37,122 nucleotides of DNA from Clostridia bacterium (GCA_017462965.1 JAFTQC010000063.1:1-37122), one strand, 5' to 3'; counted from the first letter of the stretch, positions 25,675 through 33,618 are shown. Notes: generated by a model not told the origin, from the letters alone. Program-made: numbers and translations.

Positions 25675-25806
25675 TATATTGGATCTGTGCACGCATGTCA
25701 CCACACGCTTTTGCCAATAATTAACGACAGTAATATGCCGCAGAACCATCCGCTGATTATTCGATAAGTTCTGACCTCGTCAACAAATTTCTTTGTCCAT
25801 GCGCTA
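25675..25806 (-). ncRNA. glmS: glmS ribozyme/riboswitch
   Basis: Upstream of glmS the minus strand carries the conserved glmS ribozyme core. AGCGC lies at the self-cleavage site (cleavage expected between 25805 and 25804). It is followed by a small stem with ACAAA/TTTGT, GTTGACGAGG, CTTATCGAA and TCAGCGGATGG. The distal P4 stem pairs TATTGG (25677-25682) with CCAATA (25714-25719). On binding glucosamine-6-phosphate the RNA cleaves itself and the mRNA is degraded. Control probably extends to all three genes of the operon. Confidence 0.93.
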
Positions 25807-25868
25807 AGTTATATTTAACTTTTAAAATTATTTAAACTCCTTTCTTAAAATTTTAGTCAGCCCCTTTA

Positions 25869-25896
25869 ATTATATCTTATTTTGAAATATATGCAA
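25869..25896 (-). promoter_or_regulatory. probable promoter of the glmS operon
   Basis: TATAAT (25869-25874) on the minus strand about 65 bases before the ribozyme cleavage site, with TTGCAT (25891-25896) after a 16-base spacer. The -35 match is weak, so the -10 is the main evidence. Confidence 0.55.
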
Positions 25897-25924
25897 GTTT
25901 ACTAAAATGTATGCAAAAACAAAA

Positions 25925-25950
25925 AATGCCAAGTTAAATAACTTGACATT
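25925..25950 (-). terminator. terminator after tRNA-Thr
   Basis: Stem arms 25925-25936 and 25939-25950 (one mismatch), followed on the minus strand by a run of T. It begins 5 bases beyond the tRNA CCA end. Confidence 0.82.
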
Positions 25951-25954
25951 TCAT

Positions 25955-26030
25955 TGGAGCTTCTAACGGGAGTCGAACCCGTGACCTCGTCCTTACCAAG
26001 GACGCACTCTGCCAGCTGAGCTATAGAAGC
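25955..26030 (-). tRNA. tRNA-Thr (anticodon GGT)
   Basis: A 76-base tRNA with acceptor stem GCTTCTA/TAGAAGC, D-arm TAGCTCAGCTGGCAGAG, anticodon loop CTTGGTAA-type carrying GGT, T-arm GGGTTCGACTCCC and an encoded CCA. It reads threonine ACC/ACU codons. It is placed between sigH and glmS. Confidence 0.96.
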
Positions 26031-26038
26031 ATATATAT

Positions 26039-26095
26039 AAATTGGACAATGGAACGTCCCCAGTGGTCGAAAAGTTCCGTCCCATTGTCCAATTT
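26039..26095. repeat. Inverted repeat, GGGAC/GTCCC palindrome family, copy 5
   Basis: Outer arms 26039-26052 and 26082-26095 pair perfectly over 14 bases. Inside, the right arm has five extra bases relative to the left, so the two read AATGGAAC and AATGGGACGGAAC. The loop contains CGTCCCCAGTGG. The element ends on the last base of the sigH stop codon and begins 8 bases before the tRNA-Thr 5' end, filling the whole gap. Confidence 0.88.
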
Positions 26096-26745
26096 TACAT
26101 ATCTTCACTTGATATATGTTTATCTACTTTTTTCTTGATTCTTTGAACAGCATTATCAACTGCTTTTACGTGAGAATCAAGTTTGTTAGCAATTTCTAAA
26201 TAAGAACACCCATTTAAATATTCTGATAAAACTTTTTGTTCAAAGTCACTAAGTAACTCATTCATTTTCATTTCTAACTTTTCGTAAGTTTCTCTGGAAG
26301 TTATTGTATCTAGTGGGTCAGGTACTGTTTCAATATCTAACATATCTATAACAGCTCTATCTCCATCTTCATCAAAAGCAGCTTTATTAAGAGAAAGGTA
26401 TGAATTCAAAGGAATATGCTTTTGTCTTGTAGCAGCTTTTATAGCTGTCATTATTTGTCTTCTTACGCAAAGGTCAGCAAAAGCTCTGAAGGTAACATCT
26501 TTATCTTCATTATATCCTTTTATTGCCTTAAATAATCCAATCATTCCTTCTTGGATTATGTCTTCTTTCTCTGCACCCACAATAAAAAAAGGCTTTGCTT
26601 TAGCAAAAACAAAATTTTTGTACTTTTCCATTATGTAATTTAGCGCAGCTTGATCACCCTGTTTTATTCTATTTATATATTCTCTATCAATTTCATCTTG
26701 TTCATTTAGTTCAGAGTTTACACTGCCTAATATCTTATTTCCCAC
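26095..26745 (-). CDS. sigH: RNA polymerase sporulation sigma factor SigH
   Basis: Sigma-70 family factor for the transition to stationary phase and sporulation onset. Region 2 shows KAKPFFIVGAEKEDIIQEGM, GLFKAIKGYNEDKDVTFRAFA and the -10-recognition stretch CVRRQIMTAIKAATRQKHIP. The linker LNSYLSLNKAAFDED is typical of SigH. Region 4 has FEQKVLSEYLNGCSYLEIA with a helix-turn-helix. It is 216 residues long, as usual. The start is GTG at 26745, supported by AGGAGG about 8 bases upstream; an overlapping ATG is out of frame. A SigA-type promoter lies just upstream. Confidence 0.96.
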   Translation of the reverse strand: MGNKILGSVNSELNEQDEIDREYINRIKQGDQAALNYIMEKYKNFVFAKAKPFFIVGAEKEDIIQEGMIGLFKAIKGYNEDKDVTFRAFADLCVRRQIMTAIKAATRQKHIPLNSYLSLNKAAFDEDGDRAVIDMLDIETVPDPLDTITSRETYEKLEMKMNELLSDFEQKVLSEYLNGCSYLEIANKLDSHVKAVDNAVQRIKKKVDKHISSEDM

Positions 26746-26778
26746 GTCATAAACCTCCTATAAGCTCTTACAGCTTGT

Positions 26779-26808
26779 ATTATACTAGGTGCAAGGTTTC
26801 AAAGTCAA
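26779..26808 (-). promoter_or_regulatory. sigH promoter
   Basis: TTGACT (26803-26808), 18-base spacer, perfect TATAAT (26779-26784) on the minus strand, about 34 bases before the GTG start. This is a vegetative-sigma type site. Confidence 0.8.
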
Positions 26809-26831
26809 TAAAATTTCATATTTTATACCAT

Positions 26832-26870
26832 AAAATCGTCCATTTGACGGACGTCCCCAATGGATGAAAA
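26832..26870. repeat. Degenerate member of the GGGAC/GTCCC palindrome family, copy 6
   Basis: Bases 26833-26858 match 10560-10585 of copy 2 at 25 of 26 positions, including the core GGACGTCCCC. Only a short stem remains here (CGTCCATT with AATGGATG, one G-U pair), so the second arm has decayed or was never complete. It lies just upstream of the sigH promoter. Confidence 0.8.
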
Positions 26871-26873
26871 AAA

Positions 26874-26917
26874 ATCCACAAAAAGTATATTCCATTTTTT
26901 AGAATATCTTTTTGTGG
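26874..26917 (-). terminator. hairpin with U-tract on the minus strand, no gene upstream
   Basis: Arms TCCACAAAAAG and CTTTTTGTGGA, extended by TATATT/AATAT with a bulge, form a long stem, followed on the minus strand by eight T. This is a good intrinsic terminator for a minus-strand transcript, yet no intact minus-strand gene lies between it and 27535. Confidence 0.7.
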
Positions 26918-27480
26918 ACTTAACTTTTGAACTATGTATCACTACATTGTCCTTTTCTCCTTTGTAATATTTATAATATTACAAGATTTCTCAATGAAAT
27001 CTCACATTTTAGAGCTTCATCGCGATATAAATACTTTTTAAAAACCACTAACAATTTTCCGTTTTTAGGAATTTTGTCAACTTTCATCTTTAAACTGTAT
27101 TTCGACAAAGTACTTTTCTAACCGTTTTTATTTAGGTTGGTGTCACTATTTAGTCGCTTAAATTCTTTGAATTGACTTTTTTAAATTTAAACGCTCATAG
27201 CAATCTGCAAAAAATACTCATCACAATTTTCGAATAAAAAGTGATTTTTAAATGACAACTTTTTCAATCATATCATGATTAATAGCATTGTCACGAATAG
27301 TATCATATCCTTTACCCTATAAAACAAATTGTGTTTTATTTAAAATTCGAATTTTAAGGAAAAATTCGTTTTTTATATTGTGATTGAATTTCTCCAATCA
27401 CAAAATTATTGTAACATTCAGTCTATTTTTTTTCAATAAATTTTATAATTTTCTTTATCTTTGTTTTTTCGTTTTTTTAT
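26918..27480. other. Gene-poor AT-rich stretch, possible decayed gene or small RNA on the minus strand
   Basis: No intact gene is seen. In one minus-strand frame between about 27316 and 27077, three stretches look protein-like but are separated by stops: GYDTIRDNAINHDMIEKVVI, then VFFADCYERLNLKKSIQRI, then LEKYFVEIQFKDES. Further down, an AAAGGAG ribosome site (26957-26963) precedes ATG TAG TGA (from 26947), a start-stop, next to a hairpin (26962-26971 with 26975-26984). This may be a relic gene or a small RNA ending at the 26874-26917 hairpin. It may also be chance. Confidence 0.3.
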
Positions 27481-27508
27481 TTGTTTTTATTACAATCTAT
27501 TATATAAT
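27481..27508 (+). promoter_or_regulatory. probable promoter of the glycoside-hydrolase-like gene
   Basis: TTGTTT (27481-27486), 16-base spacer, TATAAT (27503-27508), 28 bases before the ATG at 27536. The -35 element is weak. Confidence 0.55.
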
Positions 27509-27535
27509 GAGTTTAAATTTTTATGAGGTGATTTT

Positions 27536-28894
27536 ATGAATAGTAAATTAATTGCAATTATCGTTGTTACTTGTTCTGCTATTTTAGGTTTACTTATTGG
27601 TTTCAACGATGATTTTTTTATAAAAGAAGAAACAAATTCTGACAACTTAATTTTTAGTGGAGATGTTATTTCTGGCGACAATATTGATACTTCTGGTGAA
27701 GTTATTTCCGGCGAATCAAATACTAATATTGAAGAAATTGATCCTTCTACCACTACTCCTGATAATAGTGGTGAACATGCAGATACACAAATAAATACAG
27801 AAATTATCATACCGTCTACCGATTTTCCTACATCTTCTAAAGAAATACCTGAAAACGTTAAAGCGATATATGCTACAGGTTGGGTTATGGGAACAAAAAG
27901 AATACGAGATTCTGTTATTACTGCATTAAAAGAAAATGGTTACAATGCTATTGTCATTGATATAAAAGACGAAGCTGGTCAATTATCTTATGATTCATCT
28001 GTTCAAACAGCTATCGACATTAAGGCTTCACAAAAAATGATTTCTAATGTAACTGATGTAATTAGCGAATTAAAGGCTGAAGGTTTTTATGTAATTGGTA
28101 GAATTGTTACTTTCAAAGATCCTCTTTATGCTTCAAAAGTTAATTCAATTGCTTATAAAAAAAGTGACGGAACAGTATGGAAAGATTATAATGGAAACGC
28201 ATGGCCAAATCCTTATAACACGGCTTCTTGGGATTATCCAATTGCACTTGCAAAAGAAGCTGCTAAACTTGGTTTTGAAGAAATTCAATTTGATTACATT
28301 CGTTTTCCTTCTTCAGAGGGTAAAACAAGTACAATTGCTTATGGATTCGATAGAGATACAAAAACAAAATCAGATATAATTTCAGGCTTTTTGGAAAAAG
28401 TAATGAAAGAATTAGAACCATATGACGTTGTAGTTTCTGCAGACGTTTTTGGAATAACAACAAAGAAAGACGGAGATTTTGAAAATATAGGGCAAGACTT
28501 TTCAAGAATTTCAAGTATTGTAGATGTTGTTTGCCCAATGGTATACCCTTCACACTATTATTACAACGAATATAAAATCGCAAAACCAGATAAAAATCCA
28601 TATGAAATAGTTTATTATTCTATGGAAGATGCTTTTGAAAGATATGATAGTTATAAAGATATGCATAGTGGAGATTCAACAAATATTAAATTGGCTAAAA
28701 TGAGACCTTATATTCAAGACTTTACAGCTTCTTGGCTTGGTAGCGGAAATTATTTAGTTTATGGAGAAAAGGAAGTTACAAAACAAATTCAAGCATTATA
28801 TGACTTAGGAATTTATGACTTTTGTCTATGGGATCCAAGCAATAAATACTGCTACACTGCAATTAAAAATGCTGTGATTAAAGATGAAAACTAA
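27536..28894 (+). CDS. Secreted putative glycoside hydrolase (DUF4015/GHL family)
   Basis: An N-terminal hydrophobic segment (about residues 4-22) acts as signal or anchor. A Ser/Thr/Gly/Glu-rich linker of about 80 residues holds near-repeats of SGDVISGDN, SGEVISGES. The rest is a (beta/alpha)8-type domain: KAIYATGWVMGTKR, NAIVIDIKDEAGQLSY, VIGRIVTFKDP, GFEEIQFDYIRFPS with probable acidic catalytic residues, VVVSADVFG and CPMVYPSHY. This pattern fits the putative glycosyl hydrolase family DUF4015, related to alpha-amylase-like barrels. Cell-wall or polysaccharide remodelling is plausible; the substrate is unknown. GAGGTGA precedes the ATG. A bidirectional terminator follows. Confidence 0.85.
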   Translation: MNSKLIAIIVVTCSAILGLLIGFNDDFFIKEETNSDNLIFSGDVISGDNIDTSGEVISGESNTNIEEIDPSTTTPDNSGEHADTQINTEIIIPSTDFPTSSKEIPENVKAIYATGWVMGTKRIRDSVITALKENGYNAIVIDIKDEAGQLSYDSSVQTAIDIKASQKMISNVTDVISELKAEGFYVIGRIVTFKDPLYASKVNSIAYKKSDGTVWKDYNGNAWPNPYNTASWDYPIALAKEAAKLGFEEIQFDYIRFPSSEGKTSTIAYGFDRDTKTKSDIISGFLEKVMKELEPYDVVVSADVFGITTKKDGDFENIGQDFSRISSIVDVVCPMVYPSHYYYNEYKIAKPDKNPYEIVYYSMEDAFERYDSYKDMHSGDSTNIKLAKMRPYIQDFTASWLGSGNYLVYGEKEVTKQIQALYDLGIYDFCLWDPSNKYCYTAIKNAVIKDEN

Positions 28895-28900
28895 CAATAA

Positions 28901-28935
28901 AAAATACCCGGCTTAATTTTATAGCCGGGTATTTT
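28901..28935. terminator. bidirectional terminator
   Basis: Perfect 13-base stem AAAATACCCGGCT/AGCCGGGTATTTT (28901-28913, 28923-28935) with A- and T-runs on both sides, between the convergent stops at 28894 and 28936. Confidence 0.93.
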
Positions 28936-29676
28936 TTAACATATATCAAATAGAATATCTCTTATCACAATTTCATCAACTTCTCCAATCAATTCCGGAA
29001 TAGAAATAATCGCAGAATTGAATACATCATTCGACGAACTCAAGCTTTTTATTATATTTAAACTATTTTTTAATTTTTCCTTACTTATATAAAAAATATT
29101 AGAATTCTGTAGTAATATATAATTTTGTATACTTAAAGAAATCTGAAAGTCATTAAATGTGTTTTTTATATATTCTATTTCATTCCCAAGCAGTATAGGT
29201 GGATAACTTAAAATTATATGTTTCACCATATTTATATCTTCATAACTCTTAGTAATAGTTGAGATATTATTATATATTTCATCCGAACTTTTCAATATAA
29301 TTTCTGGACACATCGTGAGAATTTTTGTAAGCTCTATTTTAGAAAATTTAAATTTTTCTAAGATGAACACTATGTTTTCCAAATTACTTACATCAACACA
29401 CTCATAAAAATTTTTATTAACTTTGGTAAAAATTTCTTTTCGGCATCCGCATTTTTTTAAAATCTTGCAAATAACTTCTTTTTTAATATTTTCTTCATTA
29501 CTATTGACACTTGTAAATTTCAGAATATTTTTTTCATCATTATTAAAAAAAATTTCTTTTAATCCTGTTTTTTCAATACTTCCAACCCCAGCTGCTACAG
29601 GAAGTTTTTTATAATTTCTGTTTTTAAAATTTTGAGTCAACCACACACTTATCTTATTAAAAATATTCAAAATCAC
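28936..29676 (-). CDS. Unknown protein with mTERF-like helical repeats
   Basis: The product (244-246 residues) has no signal peptide. Its C-terminal 150 residues consist of about four helical repeats of roughly 30-35 residues. Each has a hydrophobic xxxxPxxL-type turn: ILTMCPEIILKSSDEI, IILSYPPILLGNEIEYI, ILLQNSNIFYISKEKL and AIISIPELIGEVDEI. That spacing resembles mTERF motifs of organellar nucleic-acid-binding proteins; this is my pattern match only. A Cys cluster (ICKILKKCGCRKE) lies before the repeats. It starts 14 bases after the giant ORF, so the two are co-transcribed. The start is GTG 29676 or, better placed after GAGGTGA, TTG 29670. Function unknown. Confidence 0.75.
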   Translation of the reverse strand: MILNIFNKISVWLTQNFKNRNYKKLPVAAGVGSIEKTGLKEIFFNNDEKNILKFTSVNSNEENIKKEVICKILKKCGCRKEIFTKVNKNFYECVDVSNLENIVFILEKFKFSKIELTKILTMCPEIILKSSDEIYNNISTITKSYEDINMVKHIILSYPPILLGNEIEYIKNTFNDFQISLSIQNYILLQNSNIFYISKEKLKNSLNIIKSLSSSNDVFNSAIISIPELIGEVDEIVIRDILFDIC

Positions 29677-29690
29677 TCACCTCAAGCTTT

Positions 29691-32600
29691 TTAACCCATA
29701 TCTATATTCTGTTCAGCAAACAAATTTTTTTCTAGTTCTTCTCTAGTCTTTGGAAGTGGAAATTCATCCATAAGCTTTCCTCTTACAAAAGTATAATATT
29801 CTTGTTTACTCATATTTCCTTGCGGATAAACATTTTTCACAAATCTTTCTACAAAAAACATATATTGATTACCAAAAAGAGGTATAACATTTTTTGCATC
29901 AAGCTTAATTCCCAATTGTTGACCATATTTTTCATAAAATTGTTGTTTTGCATAAAGAATTGATACATCCAAATTTATAATATTTTGTTTTTTCAACGAA
30001 CTTTCTCTATCACTATCATCAAGTGAAAAAATATCTTTTGTTACTCCATATTTATCTAAAATCATTTTTTTCACTTCCAGTTCACCTTCATATGGCATAG
30101 ATGATATTCTAGGCACTCTTTCTTTCAATCTTCGAATTTGCGAATCTGTAAGTGATAAAGACGAAAAGAATCCATCAACACTTATCGATGAAGAAACATT
30201 TTGATTTTTAGAATTTTCCATTGTTTGCTCTTCACTATGACTATTTTTATCACCACCACGTTCTTCATTCACAATTTCTATAAACTGAGGCATTTTTGAG
30301 CAAATTACTTTACTTGCAATCGGAGAAGTTCCGTGTGAATAATCAACATTCTTATAAACCGCATTAACATCAACACCAGCTTCAATTAATTTTTTAACAA
30401 CATCTTTTCTTATTTCATCACTGGTAATATTAAGTGCTGCATATAATGTTGGAGAATATATAGGATTATCATTTTTGTTTGTATAGTTTATATAATTCAC
30501 ATCACTTCCAGAAGAAATTAAATCATGAATAAATTCTAATCGCTTTCCTGGATTTTCATCACTATTTAATTTAATAATTTCTTCATATAAAGTTTTTCCC
30601 TCGACACTTATACAATTTTTCGCTCCAACTCTTATAGTCCTTTCTTTTTCAAACAAATTAACTACTCTAACTTTTGTTCTCGTATTTTCTATCGATTTTT
30701 TTAATTTTGAAAAACCTTTTTCATCCATTCTTGAAAACAATTCTGTCATTCTTGAATTCAAATCCACAGCCTCTTCTGAATTAGGCATCGTATCTATAAC
30801 ATCATAAATTCTTCTAATAAGATCCTCACCAACAAAAACATTTTCTCCATTTTCCTTAGTATACTGATATCCATAATTTAGTCTTTCCATCGTTCCGAAT
30901 ACGAAATCATAATCTTTTTTATCCACTGCATCAATTAAAAGTTGATGAAAATTTTTCTCTGTTAACATAAACACATTCATTTTTGCAAATTCAATGTCTC
31001 CAGATTCATATCTTTCTGTTGTTATTTTTCTTTTTATACTTTTTTTGGCATTACTCCATATTTTTTGACTCACAAGATCACTTCTGTTTTCTGAATGTGC
31101 CCTTACTATAAAATCAGAACAAGCTTTCTCTACTTTATTTGTTAACTTTGTGTTATATATATACTCCCAACTCTTATAAAAAACATCATCAATTTGACCT
31201 TTTAAATATTCCATATCAGCATATTTAAATAAATTATCACAAATCAATTCTGCAACCTGGTCTTTTGAACCAGCATACAATATTTCCTTTAAACTAAAAT
31301 CATCTTTATAACCAGCATACATTCTCTCATCAGCTAACATTTTTTTGCACTCTTCATTATCTTGTATTGAAGAAATATTTGAAAATATAAACGTTCTAAT
31401 TTTATTTTTTTCATCATCTTCCATACTCTCATAATTATTTAGTAAATCATTCATTTTTTGCCTAACATATTCTTTTTGACGTCTTTTACTAATCTTTTCA
31501 AATAACTTTGAATTTTCGCCTTGTAAATGTAAAAAAGCATTACCACTTATTAATAGCTTACTTTTCATAAATTTATCTATCATTTCTTTATTCATCATTT
31601 CGGGTGCACAACTGATAATAAGACCTCTATAATTGTCTCTCTGTGTTTCATTTAAATTCTCATAGTTATTACAAAAATATTCAAATATTTTATTTATCAT
31701 ATTAGAATATTCATAAGTATATATTATTTCATTAGTACGATACCCTGAACACATTACCCCATATCTATTTCTATATGGTTCATCATGCCATACATATCTC
31801 ATGTAATATTCTGTTTTTGTTCCAAGAAAATTTTTAATACCTTCTATTTCACCATCTTTAATTTTAGAAGCTAATTTTTCATATAATACTTTCGGTTGTA
31901 GATCTTTTGAACACTCATGCAAATGACTACATGTAAATTGTATTTCTTCATCGCTTTGTATCCCATTTACAAAATCATCTTTAAGAGCAACAGGCCATGT
32001 TTCCCAAACATCTGCTATTAAACCAATGTCCCCAACTAATTTATAAATATCTAATGCCACACTTGGATCCTTACATAATTTTATATTTTCACGTACAAAA
32101 TCAATATTTCCTTTATTTATCATTTGATTTAAAAAATCTGCTTGTACGTCATGAGGTAAATCTGAAAAGTGTTCTTCCATGAATTGAACATATTCTCCCT
32201 CAGCTAACCCATTAACAACATCTCTTTTAGTTGCATCTATCAATATACTAAAATTTTCTCTAGCGAGTTCAACATCTCCAATGTAAAAAAACATATCCGT
32301 ACTTGAACCTTTTACAAATCTTCTCTCGTCTTCTTGACCTAAAGGTACATTTGGTGAACCAGTATATGAATACAGCAGTTCAAATTCTTCTCTCCCTTTT
32401 TCTCGCGCAAGTTCTTTCGCTCTCTGTTCAAGCAAAAAATGAAAATCCACATCTCTAAAATCATAATCAGTTAAATCTATAAAAGAATTAATTCCCTTCA
32501 TTCCAGAAAGTGATTGACCGCCTAGTAATCTTTTATAAGCTCTATCTGCCAAATTTTTTTCATCACTAGACAAATGATGTTCTCTCCTTCTTGTTATATA

Positions 32601-33164
32601 TTTTTCGCCAAGATGTTCTTCATCACCACCAATAACCTCCATACGAGTTCCAATCAAATTACCTGTTTGTGGATATTCATTTGGCAAAATTCCAAATACT
32701 TCACAACCATCGAAATGAGAACGAGAAAAATCTATAGTTTCAACACGCTGAACATTACTCAAATTCTCTTCTATATTACATACAACAGAACCTGGATTCA
32801 AATCTATCTCAGCATTTGTCCCAGTTAAATTAACACTTGAAACATTCGCACTCGTATATCTACCTCTTCCATCTGGACCGTTAGATAAAGAAAAATAACT
32901 AATTCTTATTCCTGATAAATCCACACCACTTAAATCAATATCTGGTATGTCAATAATAGGAATCTCTGAACTTTTGTTATCTCTGCTGAACTTCGAACTT
33001 TTTGCAATACTATCTCTATAATAAAACACATATTTAAAAGCCTCTTCAGCAGACATTGCATTAAACTCATCAGGACTAATAAGTGTAACACTATTATTTT
33101 CTAAATTAATACTACTTATTTCATACAATTGTTCATACAAAAACGATTTCGCTCTTTCATCCAT
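29691..33164 (-). CDS. Giant protein with pentapeptide-like and ankyrin-like regions, unknown function
   Basis: About 1157 residues, no signal peptide or membrane helix. Residues 70-180 are pentapeptide-like beta-solenoid (IPDIDLSGVDLSGIRISYFS, ANVSSVNLTGTNAEIDL, IDFSRSHFDG), with a further piece near 230-245 (FIDLTDYDFRDVDFHFLL). The middle 600 residues are helical and charged, with repeat-like segments. Residues about 870-965 resemble ankyrin repeats (LEFIHDLISSGSDVNYINYT, VVKKLIEAGVDVNAVYKNVD). A Ser/Asn/Glu-rich linker and a helical C-terminal domain follow. The start is set at 33164, since GGAGTGGG lies 8 bases upstream; GTG 33173 is the alternative. Binding domains without a visible enzyme suggest a scaffold or effector; this is inference. 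Confidence 0.85.
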   Translation of the reverse strand: MDERAKSFLYEQLYEISSINLENNSVTLISPDEFNAMSAEEAFKYVFYYRDSIAKSSKFSRDNKSSEIPIIDIPDIDLSGVDLSGIRISYFSLSNGPDGRGRYTSANVSSVNLTGTNAEIDLNPGSVVCNIEENLSNVQRVETIDFSRSHFDGCEVFGILPNEYPQTGNLIGTRMEVIGGDEEHLGEKYITRRREHHLSSDEKNLADRAYKRLLGGQSLSGMKGINSFIDLTDYDFRDVDFHFLLEQRAKELAREKGREEFELLYSYTGSPNVPLGQEDERRFVKGSSTDMFFYIGDVELARENFSILIDATKRDVVNGLAEGEYVQFMEEHFSDLPHDVQADFLNQMINKGNIDFVRENIKLCKDPSVALDIYKLVGDIGLIADVWETWPVALKDDFVNGIQSDEEIQFTCSHLHECSKDLQPKVLYEKLASKIKDGEIEGIKNFLGTKTEYYMRYVWHDEPYRNRYGVMCSGYRTNEIIYTYEYSNMINKIFEYFCNNYENLNETQRDNYRGLIISCAPEMMNKEMIDKFMKSKLLISGNAFLHLQGENSKLFEKISKRRQKEYVRQKMNDLLNNYESMEDDEKNKIRTFIFSNISSIQDNEECKKMLADERMYAGYKDDFSLKEILYAGSKDQVAELICDNLFKYADMEYLKGQIDDVFYKSWEYIYNTKLTNKVEKACSDFIVRAHSENRSDLVSQKIWSNAKKSIKRKITTERYESGDIEFAKMNVFMLTEKNFHQLLIDAVDKKDYDFVFGTMERLNYGYQYTKENGENVFVGEDLIRRIYDVIDTMPNSEEAVDLNSRMTELFSRMDEKGFSKLKKSIENTRTKVRVVNLFEKERTIRVGAKNCISVEGKTLYEEIIKLNSDENPGKRLEFIHDLISSGSDVNYINYTNKNDNPIYSPTLYAALNITSDEIRKDVVKKLIEAGVDVNAVYKNVDYSHGTSPIASKVICSKMPQFIEIVNEERGGDKNSHSEEQTMENSKNQNVSSSISVDGFFSSLSLTDSQIRRLKERVPRISSMPYEGELEVKKMILDKYGVTKDIFSLDDSDRESSLKKQNIINLDVSILYAKQQFYEKYGQQLGIKLDAKNVIPLFGNQYMFFVERFVKNVYPQGNMSKQEYYTFVRGKLMDEFPLPKTREELEKNLFAEQNIDMG

Positions 33165-33231
33165 ATATCCCACTCCATATTAAAACTTTTTCCTTTGTAT
33201 TATTAACTTAACTACTTTTTGCATTTATTCT

Positions 33232-33618
33232 CTATCTTTCATCTCTATCATCAACTGTGTTTCTATTATCTGACTTGTTGTCATCATTTAAACTATGAAA
33301 TAAATCTAACAAATCATCCGCTATATCATCCAAATCTTCTTGTGTTGGATTATATTTTCCTACCGTTTTTCCATCTACATTAACAACATGATTTAACATC
33401 CAATCATATGGAAATTTCATTTTTGTTATATCATCCAATATCAATCCATATGGCTTTTGAGTCATAGTTGATGCAAATAAATATTCAACTTTCCATAAGA
33501 ATGGCCATGGATCATTTCTAAATTCTGAACTTTCCTCTCCAAACTCATCTCTAGCTTCTTTATTTGCTCTAGCATTCACTACTTTTGCACATCCGAAGCA
33601 ATCTCTCAGGATCGACAA
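33232..33618 (-). CDS. Unknown ORF, probably the 3' part of a frameshifted gene
   Basis: The 128-codon frame opens at a TTG without a ribosome site and overlaps the preceding ORF by 50 bases in the +1 frame. Its sequence is convincingly protein-like (CFGCAKVVNARANKEARDEF, DPWPFLWKVEYLFAST, KPYGLILDDITKMKFPYDWM) and ends in an acidic Asp/Asn-rich tail. With no good start codon it is more likely the C-terminal continuation of the 33569-34195 product through a frameshift than an independent gene. It lies 67 bases upstream of the giant ORF. No family recognised. Confidence 0.65.
   Translation of the reverse strand: MSILRDCFGCAKVVNARANKEARDEFGEESSEFRNDPWPFLWKVEYLFASTMTQKPYGLILDDITKMKFPYDWMLNHVVNVDGKTVGKYNPTQEDLDDIADDLLDLFHSLNDDNKSDNRNTVDDRDER

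Noticed and set aside
25902-26108. Minus-strand ORF of 68 codons
   Set aside because: It runs through the tRNA-Thr gene, its terminator and a palindrome; no ribosome site.
26960-27125. Short minus-strand ORF of about 39 codons from an ATG near 27090
   Set aside because: Starts within AT-rich DNA without a ribosome site and conflicts with the stop-split frame; too weak to call a gene.
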